64,000 bases of DNA from Actinospica robiniae DSM 44927. Its GTDB lineage: Bacteria; Actinomycetota; Actinomycetes; Streptomycetales; Catenulisporaceae. Position numbers and translations under genes: made by a program. The stretch lies in contig NZ_KI632511.1 of NCBI RefSeq assembly GCF_000504285.1, positions 927,372 through 991,371 on the forward strand. The letters run 5' to 3'. Below the pieces are notes generated by a model, which searched no databases, had not been told where the DNA came from, and saw only the letters and a program-made list of their open reading frames with translations. Every line of letters starts with the position of its first letter. Position 1 is the first letter of the stretch. Below are positions 9,468-16,862 of this stretch, piece by piece.

Positions 9468-9980
9468 TCAGTCCGAGTCGGCGCCGGTGAGCGTGTCCAG
9501 GATCCGCCCGAGCTCGGCCAGGTCCCGCTCGGAGAGCCGGGCGAGGCCGGCCGGCGGACGGGTGAGGATCTCCTCGGAGAGCACGGCGGCCTCCCGGCCC
9601 GCCTCGGTCAGCGAGGCGATCCGGCAACGCCGGTCGTTCTCGGCGACCGTGCGCACCACCAGGCCGCGCTCGGCCAGCGCGTCGACGATCTGGGTGACGT
9701 ACGGCTTGTCCGTGACCAGCGCCTCGGCCAGCTCGCGCATCGACATCGGGCGCACCAGCAGCCGTCGCAGGGCCTTGACCTTGACGAAGCTCAGGCCGAG
9801 GGTGGCCGAGACCTCGCCGCGCCGGTTGTCGTCGTAGACCAGGGTCCGCAGCCGGTCCCAGGTCCGGCGCATCCGCTCGTCGTGCTCGGTCTCGGTCTCG
9901 GGCGCGGCCGCGTTCGCCGCCGCCGGGCCCTGCCCGCGGATCGCCGTCGTCATCGCCTTCATCTCCATCCCGCCGGTCAT
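9468..9980 (-). CDS. MarR family transcriptional regulator
   Basis: 170 aa. The winged-helix core matches MarR: MSMRELAEALVTDKPYVTQIVDALAERGLV is the recognition helix-turn-helix, followed by the wing TVAENDRRCRIASLTEAGRE. It is encoded 5 nt downstream of the MFS exporter stop on the same strand, so the two are probably co-transcribed and the exporter is its likely target. The start ATG at 9980 follows a GGGGTGAG stretch; ATGs at 9968 or 9962 are alternatives. A palindromic candidate operator lies upstream of the exporter. Confidence 0.87.
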   Translation of the reverse strand: MTGGMEMKAMTTAIRGQGPAAANAAAPETETEHDERMRRTWDRLRTLVYDDNRRGEVSATLGLSFVKVKALRRLLVRPMSMRELAEALVTDKPYVTQIVDALAERGLVVRTVAENDRRCRIASLTEAGREAAVLSEEILTRPPAGLARLSERDLAELGRILDTLTGADSD

Positions 9981-9985
9981 CGGGC

Positions 9986-11419
9986 TCACCCCACCGCGGT
10001 GCGCGGCCGGGCCGTCGCGTCGGCGGGTTCGAAGATCGCCGCCGTGTGCGCCGCGCTGGCCTTGGCCCGAGCCCCGGTGGTGAGGATACCGAGGGTGCCG
10101 ATCACCACGCCGCAGCCGACGACCAGCCACCAGCACAGGTGGCTCGCGTGGGTGAAGGTTCCGCCGGAGGCCAGGATCGAGCCGAAGATCGCGACGCCGA
10201 GCGAGCTGCCGACCTGCCGGCTGGTGGAGGCGACCGCGGCCGCCACGCCGGCCTGGCTGCGCGGCATCCCGGAGACCGCCGCGTTCGTGATCGGCGAGTT
10301 GACCAGGCCGAAGCCCAGGCCCATGAACACGTAGGCGACGCTGACCTCGATGAGCGAAGTGGTGGCGGTGAAGGAGGTCATCATCAGGGCGGCCACCAGT
10401 GTCGCGACCGAGGCGCCGACCAGCGGGACGCGCGGGCCCAGGGAGCCGACCAGGCGCCCGGAGAGCGGCGCGGAGACCAGGTTCGCCGCCGCCATCGGCA
10501 GCGTCAGCAGGCCCGCGTGCACGGCCGAGTAGCCGCGCTGGTCCTGCAGATACAGGGCGTTGAGGAAGAGGAATCCGCCGAGGGAGAGGAACGCGCACAC
10601 CGCGATCACGGTCGCGCCGGAGAACGGCAGCGAACGGAAGAACCTCGGGTCGATCAGCGGCTGCTCGCGCCGGCCCTCGTACGGGACGAGCAGGCCGGCC
10701 GCGATCACGGCGACCGCGAACAGGCCGATGATCAGACTGCTGCCCCAGCCGTGCCGCGGGCCCTCGATGATGGCGTAGGTCGCGCAGGCCAGGATCGCCA
10801 CGACCAGGCCCTGGCCGACCGGGTCGAAGCGGCGCGCCTTCGGCGCCCGGGACTCCGGCACGAACAGCTTGGTCAGCACCAGCGCGGCGATGCCGACCGG
10901 GACGTTGACCCAGAAGATGCCGCGCCAGCCGATCTCGGTCACCAGCACGCCGCCGATCACCGGGCCGAGCGCCATGGACAGGCCGAACACCGCGCTCCAC
11001 ACGCCGATCGCGCGGGCGCGCTCCTTCGGCTCGGTGAAGGTGTTGGTGATGATCGACATGGCCACCGGGTTGAGCATGCTGCCGCCGAGCGCCTGGAGCA
11101 CCCGGGCCCCCACCAGCCAGCCGAGGCTGGGCGCGAGCGAGCACAGCAGCGAGCCGAGCGTGAACAGCAGCAGCCCGGTGCGGAAGATCCGGCGGCGGCC
11201 GAGCCGGTCCGCGGTGGAGCCGGCCAGCATCAGGAACGAGGCCAGCACCAGGGTGTAGGCGTCCATGATCCACTGCAGGCCGGAGAGCGGCGCGTGGAAG
11301 TCCTGCTGGATGGTGGGCAGCGCCACGTTCACGATGGTCACGTCGAGACCCACGATGAACAGGCTCATACAGCAGATCGCCAGCACCAGCTGGCGTCGCT
11401 TCGCCGTGAGCTCCGGCAC
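9986..11419 (-). CDS. MFS drug exporter, DHA2 (EmrB/QacA) type
   Basis: 477 aa with about 14 transmembrane helices. Motif A of the major facilitator family is present (GSTADRLGRRRIFRTGL), together with the drug:H+ antiporter helix-5 motif (LGPVIGGVL). The first helix carries LDVTIVNVALPTI, the DHA2 motif D1. It should expel lipophilic drugs in exchange for protons. Start is GTG 11419, with GAGGGGG 7 nt upstream. The downstream MarR gene is nearly contiguous. Confidence 0.92.
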   Translation of the reverse strand: MPELTAKRRQLVLAICCMSLFIVGLDVTIVNVALPTIQQDFHAPLSGLQWIMDAYTLVLASFLMLAGSTADRLGRRRIFRTGLLLFTLGSLLCSLAPSLGWLVGARVLQALGGSMLNPVAMSIITNTFTEPKERARAIGVWSAVFGLSMALGPVIGGVLVTEIGWRGIFWVNVPVGIAALVLTKLFVPESRAPKARRFDPVGQGLVVAILACATYAIIEGPRHGWGSSLIIGLFAVAVIAAGLLVPYEGRREQPLIDPRFFRSLPFSGATVIAVCAFLSLGGFLFLNALYLQDQRGYSAVHAGLLTLPMAAANLVSAPLSGRLVGSLGPRVPLVGASVATLVAALMMTSFTATTSLIEVSVAYVFMGLGFGLVNSPITNAAVSGMPRSQAGVAAAVASTSRQVGSSLGVAIFGSILASGGTFTHASHLCWWLVVGCGVVIGTLGILTTGARAKASAAHTAAIFEPADATARPRTAVG

Positions 11420-11443
11420 GGGTACCCCCTCGATACATTGGTT

Positions 11444-11465
11444 GTGCTATTAGAACTATTAACAC
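11444..11465. promoter_or_regulatory. Candidate MarR operator
   Basis: A 22-bp imperfect palindrome, GTGnTAnTAGnnCTAnTAnCAC, with 8 of 11 position pairs complementary. It lies 25 bp upstream of the exporter GTG and 100 bp from the divergent methyltransferase, in an unusually AT-rich patch. The position and symmetry fit autoregulation of the exporter-MarR operon. Confidence 0.6.
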
Positions 11466-11566
11466 GGTACAACTATCTCAATGGCTCCGGCAAGGCGGTC
11501 CACCTGGTGGTCGGACGGAGAAAACCGCTGGTGGCCGGACCCGGCGGCGCGCTAGCCTCGCCGCCC

Positions 11567-12442
11567 GTGACCGAAACGACGCGAGTGGCCGACGTGACCA
11601 CGGAGACCGCCCCGACCACGGCGGGCGCGACCCCTGCGGAGCCCGCCTGGCTCGCGCTCAACCGGGCCAACTGGAACCAGCGGGTGCCCATCCACGCCGC
11701 CAGCCGCGCCTACGACCTGACCGGCTTCGTCGCGGACGGCCGTCAGCTGCCCGCCTTCGAGGTCGAGGAACTCGGCGACGTGGCCGGCAAGAGCCTGCTG
11801 CACCTGCAGTGCCACATCGGCACCGACACACTCTCCTGGGCCCGGGCCGGCGCCACCGTGACCGGCCTGGACTTCTCCGCCGCGGCGATCGAGGTGGCGC
11901 GCGGGCTCGCCGAGGAGATCGGCGCCGCCGACGCCCGCTTCGTCGTCTCAGACGTCTACAACGCCCCGGACGCGCTCGGCCACGCCGTGTACGACGTCGT
12001 CTACACCGGCCTCGGCGCGCTGTGCTGGCTTCCGGACATCGAGCGGTGGGCGCGCACGGTGGCCGAGCTGATCGCGCCGGGCGGCTGCCTCTACCTGGTC
12101 GAGTTCCACCCGGTCACGGACATGTTCGACGAAAATGCGACGACCGTGCGCTTCGACTACTTCGACGCCGACGCCCAGGTGTGGGACAACGACCACACCT
12201 ACACCGACGGCGACAAGCTCGGCTCGGCGACCGTCACCCACCAGTTCGCGCACACCCTCGGCACGATCATCAGCTCCCTGATCGCCGCCGGGCTGCGCCT
12301 GGAGTTCCTGCACGAGTACGACTTCACGATGTTCCCGCGCTTCGCGGAGCTCGAGCAGCACGCCGGCGGCTTCAGCTTCCCGGCCGGGCAGCCCCGGATG
12401 CCGCTGCTCTACTCGCTGCGCGCGACCAAGGCGAACATCTGA
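11567..12442 (+). CDS. Class I SAM-dependent methyltransferase
   Basis: 291 aa. The Rossmann motif I region is LLHLQCHIGTDTLSWARAGATVTGLDFSAAAI, with an unusual HLQCHIGTD in place of the usual DxGxGxG. Later come the strand-4 segment YDVVYTGLGALCWLP and LIAPGGCLYLVEFHPV. The N-terminal WLALNRANWNQRVPIH is typical of a widespread actinobacterial methyltransferase group of unknown substrate. The GTG start at 11567 is assigned because upstream sequence is intergenic in character. It is transcribed divergently from the MFS exporter. Confidence 0.8.
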   Translation: MTETTRVADVTTETAPTTAGATPAEPAWLALNRANWNQRVPIHAASRAYDLTGFVADGRQLPAFEVEELGDVAGKSLLHLQCHIGTDTLSWARAGATVTGLDFSAAAIEVARGLAEEIGAADARFVVSDVYNAPDALGHAVYDVVYTGLGALCWLPDIERWARTVAELIAPGGCLYLVEFHPVTDMFDENATTVRFDYFDADAQVWDNDHTYTDGDKLGSATVTHQFAHTLGTIISSLIAAGLRLEFLHEYDFTMFPRFAELEQHAGGFSFPAGQPRMPLLYSLRATKANI

Positions 12443-12476
12443 ATATGCGGATCATCAGCTGATCAAGCTGGAGTTC

Positions 12477-12514
12477 TTGGTCGGAGGCCTTCCACGCGCC
12501 TATCATGCTGTGCA
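12477..12514 (+). promoter_or_regulatory. Promoter of a leaderless short-peptide transcript
   Basis: A -35 box TTGGTC (12477-12482), an 18-bp spacer and a -10 box TATCAT (12501-12506) put the expected transcription start at about 12513-12514, on the A of the peptide's ATG. The mRNA would therefore begin with the leader peptide. Confidence 0.6.
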
Positions 12515-12609
12515 TGCGAGCCCTCCGTAGTCGACCCGTCCCGCTGGTGCGGCGCGGGCACATCGACTACGGCCGCGTGTGGTCGGCCTCCTGTCCGTCG
12601 GGCCGCTGA
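12514..12609 (+). CDS. Putative Cys-containing leader peptide upstream of thioredoxin
   Basis: A 31-residue ORF. Its second half reads LVRRGHIDYGRVWSASCP. This matches the pattern (LVxRRHVDLxRVxSAxC) of short actinobacterial putative leader peptides found ahead of sulfur and redox genes. It ends 37 nt before the thioredoxin start. The single Cys codon near the end (TGT at the SASC position) fits a role in sensing cysteine supply by translation or attenuation, but no terminator/antiterminator pair was worked out here. An in-frame ATG at 12505 would overlap the -10 box and is less likely. Confidence 0.65.
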   Translation: MRALRSRPVPLVRRGHIDYGRVWSASCPSGR

Positions 12610-12646
12610 GACCCGACGTCGACCCCCGACCCCTGGACGGACTCCC

Positions 12647-13102
12647 GTGAACCCAGGCCTGCTCACCGCCCTGCTCGTGCTGCTCGCCGCCAGCGCCTTC
12701 GGCCTGTGGCGCCGCCGCACCGACGGACGCATGCGCCCCAGCCAGACCGTTGCGGCCCCCGCGGCCCCCGCGGAAGGCGAAGCGGCCGGACCGGCCGGGC
12801 CGATCACCGAGCCGGTGCTCGGCGGCCCGCTGGGCGAGCGTGCCACGCTGGTGCAGTTCAGCTCCGCCTTCTGCGCCCCGTGCCGGGCCACCCGCACGGT
12901 GCTGGCCACCGTCGCCTCCGACCTCGACGGCGTCACCCACTACGACCTGGACGCCGAGTCGCACCTCGAACTCGTGCGCGCGCTCGACATCCGGCGCACC
13001 CCCACCACCCTCGTGCTCGACGCCTCCGGCCGGGAGACCGCCCGGGCCGGGGGAGTGCCGCGGCGCGAGCAGGTGCTCGCGGCCGTCGCCGCCGCCGGCT
13101 GA
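12647..13102 (+). CDS. Membrane-anchored thioredoxin-like protein
   Basis: 151 aa. An N-terminal hydrophobic anchor (LLTALLVLLAASAFGLW, residues 4-20) is followed by a thioredoxin fold with the active site FCAPC and the cis-Pro loop RRTPTTLVL. It should catalyse thiol-disulfide exchange at the membrane surface. The GTG start has GGACGGA 7 nt upstream. It is followed 57 nt later by DUF4395, and thioredoxin/DUF4395 pairs are common in actinomycetes, which suggests joint work in sulfur or redox metabolism. Probably controlled through the upstream leader peptide. Confidence 0.85.
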   Translation: MNPGLLTALLVLLAASAFGLWRRRTDGRMRPSQTVAAPAAPAEGEAAGPAGPITEPVLGGPLGERATLVQFSSAFCAPCRATRTVLATVASDLDGVTHYDLDAESHLELVRALDIRRTPTTLVLDASGRETARAGGVPRREQVLAAVAAAG

Positions 13103-13159
13103 GCGCCGTTTACCCCGATGCCGCTTTCCACCCCGTCTTCCGCCTGACCGGAGCCCGCC

Positions 13160-13606
13160 ATGTCCAGCAGTGCCGTCGCGCCACCCTTCATCGACCCGCG
13201 CGGCCCGCGCTTCGGCGCCGCCGTCACCACCGTCGTCCTGATCGTCGTGCTGGCCACCGGCTCGGCCTGGCTGCTGGCCGCGCAGACGCTCGTGTTCGCC
13301 CTCAGCGCCTTCTCCGGCCTGCGCCTTTCGCCCTACGGCCGGCTCTACCGGCGGCTGGTGCGCCCGCGCCTCGGCCCGCCGAGCGAGCTGGAGAACCCGG
13401 CACCGCCGATCTTCGCCCAGTTCGTCGGCCTCGGCTTCGCGCTGCTGGGCACGGTCGCCTACCTGCTCGGCTGGGATGCGGTGGGCATCGCGCTGACCAG
13501 CTGCGCACTGGCCGCCGCGTTCCTCAACGCCGCGTTCGACTTCTGCCTCGGCTGCGAGATCTATCTGCTGGCGCATCGGGCGGCGCCGCGACGCCGCCCG
13601 GCCTAG
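13160..13606 (+). CDS. DUF4395 domain membrane protein
   Basis: 148 aa. DUF4395 features are the N-terminal FIDPRGPRFGA, two paired hydrophobic regions (TTVVLIVVLATGSAWLLAAQTLVFAL and QFVGLGFALLGTVAYLLGW), and the C-terminal DFCLGCEIYLL with a CxxC pair next to the membrane. It follows the thioredoxin gene and probably shares its transcript. The family often lies beside thioredoxin or sulfurtransferase genes, and the CxxC may be a redox partner site (inference). Start ATG has GGAG 8 nt upstream. Confidence 0.85.
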   Translation: MSSSAVAPPFIDPRGPRFGAAVTTVVLIVVLATGSAWLLAAQTLVFALSAFSGLRLSPYGRLYRRLVRPRLGPPSELENPAPPIFAQFVGLGFALLGTVAYLLGWDAVGIALTSCALAAAFLNAAFDFCLGCEIYLLAHRAAPRRRPA

Positions 13607-13614
13607 CGCGAGCT

Positions 13615-13980
13615 GATGATCGGCTGGGTGTTGGTGCGGTGCGGTCGTCTGTCGGGTGAGGTGGTGGTCGTGGTGTGGGCGGCCGCTTCGCGTCGCCTGG
13701 TTCTGCTGTCCACCCGCCCACCCGTTGCGTTGGCGGGGTGGGCTGCGGTTTCAAGATTTCGCCTCCGGCGGGGGCCTTCTCTCGGAGAGAGTGCCGGGTT
13801 CTGTGGGGTGCTGGCGTGGCGGGGCGGGCTGGGGTTGGGGGTGGTGGGGTTGCGGGTGTGGGTTCTCTCCTCGGTCGGTCCCCGGAGGCAATCAGGAACC
13901 TGCCGGGAGGTCAAGCGGCGGTGACTTGGGTTGGTGCTTGATTCTGCATCGCGCCGCTTGACCTCCCGGCAGAACCCTGA
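13615..13980 (+). repeat. Left copy of a ~350-bp inverted non-coding repeat
   Basis: This stretch is related in inverted orientation to 18877-19216. Shared landmarks in order are GATGATCnGCTGnGTG, GGCGGCCGCTTCGCGTCGCC, CCACCCGCCCACCCGTT, CTGCGGTTTCAAGAT, CTCGGAGAGAGTGCCGGGTT, GGTGCTGGCGTGG, TTCTCTCCTCGGT and CCCCGGAGGCAATCAGG, then a long hairpin. The copies have diverged, so they are not a recent duplication. Together they bracket the insertion-sequence island. A minus-strand frame runs through this region but follows repeat structure, not codon bias. Confidence 0.8.
13900..13972. other. Long hairpin (21-bp perfect stem, 31-nt loop) in the left repeat
   Basis: Arms at 13900-13920 and 13952-13972 are perfect reverse complements, with core CTGCCGGGAGGTCAAGCGGC. 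The same arms recur at 18885-18905 and 18937-18957 with the same 31-nt loop length, while the loops differ at roughly a third or more of positions. A conserved stem with a changed loop suggests that structure, as RNA or extruded DNA, is what is kept. No U-tract follows either arm. Confidence 0.75.
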
Positions 13981-14080
13981 TCGGGCTTCGCCTGCCCGAC
14001 CGAGGAGAGAGCCCACCCCCTGGGGGAGTGGTGCGAGCTGCACTCGGGCCGGCGCGGGTGGCCCGGCCGCGCTTGATGCC

Positions 14081-14510
14081 GAATTCTGCAGCGCCCTGAT
14101 CCGAGCATCGCGATCCTCGATCCGCGCGAGTGAGTCCCGTGGTCCGGCTGTGCTTGGTGCTGAATCCTGCACGACTGGATCCGATCCATCCCGATCCCAG
14201 ACCTCGCGGAGGAATCCCGCAGGCTGGCGCCCGATCCGGAAGAATTCTGCATCACTCTCATCCGGCCATCCCGATGCCCGATCCGCTCGAAGGGGTCGGT
14301 GGCCCGGTCGCGCTTGCTGCTGAATCGTGCATCGCCGTGGTCCGATCCACCCCGAATTCCAGATCTTGCTGCAGAACTCCACAGGCTGGCTGGCTGGGTT
14401 CGGTGCGGAAGGATTCTGCATCACCGTGGGCCGATCCATCCGGTGCTCATGCGAAGCGCACGATCGCGTGGCTCGGTCGCACGCCGAGGGGAAATCCTGC
14501 ACCGTCTTCG
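14081..14510. repeat. Degenerate ~81-bp tandem array
   Basis: The motif GAATTCTGCATC and variants start at 14081, 14162, 14242, 14322, 14411 and 14492, giving spacings of 81, 80, 80, 89 and 81 bp. GTCCGATCCATCCCGAT follows it in several units. The unit ends alternate: GTGGCCCGGTCGCGCTTGCTGCT types precede units 1, 2, 4 and 6, and CAGGCTGGC...CGGAA types precede units 3 and 5. The array is therefore built of ~161-170 bp dimers. The same TTCTGCAT motif sits in the loop of the neighbouring hairpin. No codon bias or family is visible. Confidence 0.7.
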
Positions 14511-14745
14511 GCCACACCCCTAGCGCCACCTGACCAGCCATCGCGTCCACCGCCCCTCCCCGTCGAAGTCCCGATCCCCCGTACTCTTCCATGCTAGATG
14601 CCGCCACCGACAAAAACCGCGTATCCGGCTTTTGCTAGATAAAGAAAATTCCGGCTATTTCAGGGGAACTCGCGCGTGTTCCCCGGCGTTGAAGGGAATA
14701 GAGAGAAAGAGCAGCCCAGAACGGTGATACAGAATTCTTCCGCAC

Positions 14746-14792
14746 GAGCTGCGCCCGGGCCACGAGCCGGGACCCGGGCCCGAGCGCAGCTC
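14746..14792. other. Hairpin closing the tandem-array region
   Basis: Arms at 14746-14761 and 14776-14792 (GAGCTGCGC...GCGCAGCTC) pair over about 16 bp with one mismatch and a 14-nt loop. The right side, 14779-14817, is an inverted relative of 14008-14047 (CACCCCCTGGGG...GTGCGAGCTGC). The 81-bp array is thus itself bracketed by short inverted blocks. Confidence 0.6.
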
Positions 14793-14831
14793 GCACCGCT
14801 CCCCAGGGGGTGTGCTCCAATGTCGTTCTGA

Positions 14832-15369
14832 TCAACTTATCTTGAGTGACAGTACTCTGATGGTTCGGGGTGGTGCTTTGACCGTGACCGGCGTGTTGGG
14901 GGGTGTGCGGCGGGTCCCGAAGCGTTGTCGGATGCGTTTGACGGTGCGTGCGCTGGTGCGTGGGGCGCGTTCGGGGTTGCGGTAGCGGTTCGGGTCGTCG
15001 GCTATGTCCAGGACCCGGTTGAGGGCGTGGGCGATCTGGCGGATGACGCTGCGGCGTACCTCTTTGAGGACTTTGGTGAACGAGACGCGCTCGGGGTCTT
15101 CGCGTCGTTCGTCGGCTATCAGCGCGATCAGGCGGGAGAGGCAGTGGTTGACGGCCAGGTGCGCCCAGATCTCCTGGTGGACCTGGTCGGGGTGGTGGGA
15201 GCGCAGGACCTGGCCGGGGGTGATCTGCTGGGTCTTGACCTGGAGGTTGGAGACCTCGCCCTGCCAGCGTTCGGCGTAGAGGCGGGCGATCTCGGAGGCC
15301 GGGTCGTGCTCGGGGTCGGTCATCGAGGTCAGGAGCCTGATCACCTCGCCGGTGCCGGAGCGTGTCTAA
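14832..15369 (-). pseudogene. IS4-family transposase, 3' fragment
   Basis: This is the C-terminal part of a DDE transposase: TSMTDPEHDPASEIARLYAERWQGE, where Y-x2-RW-x-x-E is the IS4-type catalytic Glu region, then VKTQQITPGQVLRSHHPDQVHQEIWAHLAVNHCL. The two upstream catalytic Asp domains are missing. The fragment is cut exactly at the left end of the IS256 element, so insertion or a later rearrangement removed its 5' part. It is not the missing part of the nearby IS4 transposase at 17534-18709, which is complete and different in sequence. Not functional as a transposase. Confidence 0.8.
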
Positions 15370-16862
15370 TGGAGTGTGTAAGCGGGTGACCTGTTGAGCA
15401 GCAGGTGGTAGTGCCTGGCTGCTAGAAATGGTGACACGCTGTGAGTGGCAAGAAGATGGACCAGGTGCTGTCGGTGGAGGCCGAGGAGCATCTGGTGGAG
15501 GAGCTCGAGCAGGTCGAGGGTGCCCGTCGGGTCGCTGCGATCCTGGCTCCGGAGGCGATCGACTCTCTGCTGGCCGAGGCCGAGAAGGCCGGGGGCGGGG
15601 CGCAGGAGCTGCTGGCTGCGATCACCAAGGCGGTGCTCGAGCGGGCGCTGCAGGTGGAGATGGCGGATCACCTCGGCTACGAGAAGGGGGATCCGGCCGG
15701 GGTCGGCTCGCCCAACTCGCGCAACGGCTCCTACCCCAAGACCGTGGTCACCGCGTCCGGGCCGGTGCGCCTGCAGGTCCCGCGTGATCGGGCCGGCTCG
15801 TTCGAGCCGCGGATCGTGCCCAAGCGCACCAAGAGGCTCGGGCAGGTCGACGAGATGATCCTCTCGCTCTACGCCCGGGGGATGTCCACCCGCGACATCC
15901 GCGACCACCTCGCCGAGGTCTACGGCGCCGAGATCTCCCCCGCGCTGGTCTCCAACGTGACCGAGGTGGTGCGCGAGGAGATCGCCGAATGGCAGAACCG
16001 CGCGCTCGACGCGGTGTATCCGATCCTTTACATCGACGCGATCGTGGTGAAGGTCCGCGAGTCCGGCAGCGTCGTGAACAAGGCCGCGCACCTGGTGATC
16101 GGCGTGGACACCGACGGGTACAAGCAGGTGCTCGGCATCTGGATCGAGCAGAAGGAGGGCTCCCGGTTCTGGCTCAACGTCCTGACCTCCCTGCGCAACA
16201 GGGGCCTGAAAGACGCCCTCGTCGTGTGCTGCGACGGGCTGAGCGGGCTGCCCGAGGCGATCGGGCACGTATGGCCCGAGGCGATCGTGCAGACCTGCGT
16301 GGTCCACTTGATCCGCACCTCGATGCGGTATGTCGCCTACGCCGACCGCAAGAAGATCGCCGCCGCGCTGCGCCCGATCTACACCGCCGCGAACGCCTCG
16401 GCCGCCGAGGCCGCGCTCGAAGCGCTGCGCGGCACGTTCGCCCGCAGCGCACCCGGGGTGATCTCCGCATGGGAGCGGTCCTGGGAGACGTTCATACCGT
16501 TTCTCGACTTCCCCCTCGAGCTGCGACGGGTCATCTACACGACCAACGCCATCGAGTCGATGAACTTCCAGCTCCGCAAAATCAGCAAGACCCGCGGGCA
16601 CTTTCCCGACGACGACGCCGCGATCAAACTGCTCTACCTCGGCATCCGCCGCATCGAGGGCCGCCACATCGACGGCGAGGGCCGCCACGTGCCGGCCGGA
16701 CAGCTACGCGGCACCGGAACCTACGGCTGGAAGCGGGCCCTGAACGACTTCGCGATCCGCTTCCCCGGCAAACTCCCGGTCTGACCAGCAAAACCGTCAC
16801 CGACGGCAACCGCCGACGGAGACCCGAAGAAGGAAGAACCGTCCCCAAACTTACACACTCCA
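15370..16862 (+). mobile_element. Complete IS256-family insertion sequence
   Basis: The element is bounded by inverted ends TGGAGTGTGTAAG (15370-15382) and its reverse complement (16850-16862). It is about 1.49 kb and holds one transposase gene. Expected 8-bp target duplications are not seen (GTGTCTAA on the left, ATTGACAA on the right). Since the left flank is an IS4 remnant and the right flank an IS3 remnant, a deletion or recombination after insertion is likely. Confidence 0.8.
15441..16784 (+). CDS. IS256 (mutator-type) transposase
   Basis: 447 aa, a full-length mutator transposase. It shows the N-terminal region with GYEKGD...RNGSYPKTV, the catalytic Asp regions YPILYIDAIVVKVR and VVCCDGLSGLPEAI, the mutator signature around VVHLIRTSMRYV, and the catalytic Glu in YTTNAIESMNFQLRK. 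All parts look intact and the frame is unbroken, so the enzyme could be active on its own ends. The start is GTG 15441. Confidence 0.93.
   Translation: MSGKKMDQVLSVEAEEHLVEELEQVEGARRVAAILAPEAIDSLLAEAEKAGGGAQELLAAITKAVLERALQVEMADHLGYEKGDPAGVGSPNSRNGSYPKTVVTASGPVRLQVPRDRAGSFEPRIVPKRTKRLGQVDEMILSLYARGMSTRDIRDHLAEVYGAEISPALVSNVTEVVREEIAEWQNRALDAVYPILYIDAIVVKVRESGSVVNKAAHLVIGVDTDGYKQVLGIWIEQKEGSRFWLNVLTSLRNRGLKDALVVCCDGLSGLPEAIGHVWPEAIVQTCVVHLIRTSMRYVAYADRKKIAAALRPIYTAANASAAEAALEALRGTFARSAPGVISAWERSWETFIPFLDFPLELRRVIYTTNAIESMNFQLRKISKTRGHFPDDDAAIKLLYLGIRRIEGRHIDGEGRHVPAGQLRGTGTYGWKRALNDFAIRFPGKLPV

Noticed and set aside
10046-11566. A 5' extension of the methyltransferase frame over the MFS gene
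   Set aside because: This part is antisense to a clear MFS exporter; the methyltransferase begins at GTG 11567.
14081-14510. A CRISPR array
   Set aside because: The repeated motif is short and degenerate, units are ~81 bp and related along their whole length, and no cas gene is present.
13603-14613. A 336-residue minus-strand open frame over the repeat region
   Set aside because: It follows the 81-bp period and the hairpin repeat rather than codon bias, has no domain, and its start and end fall inside repeats.
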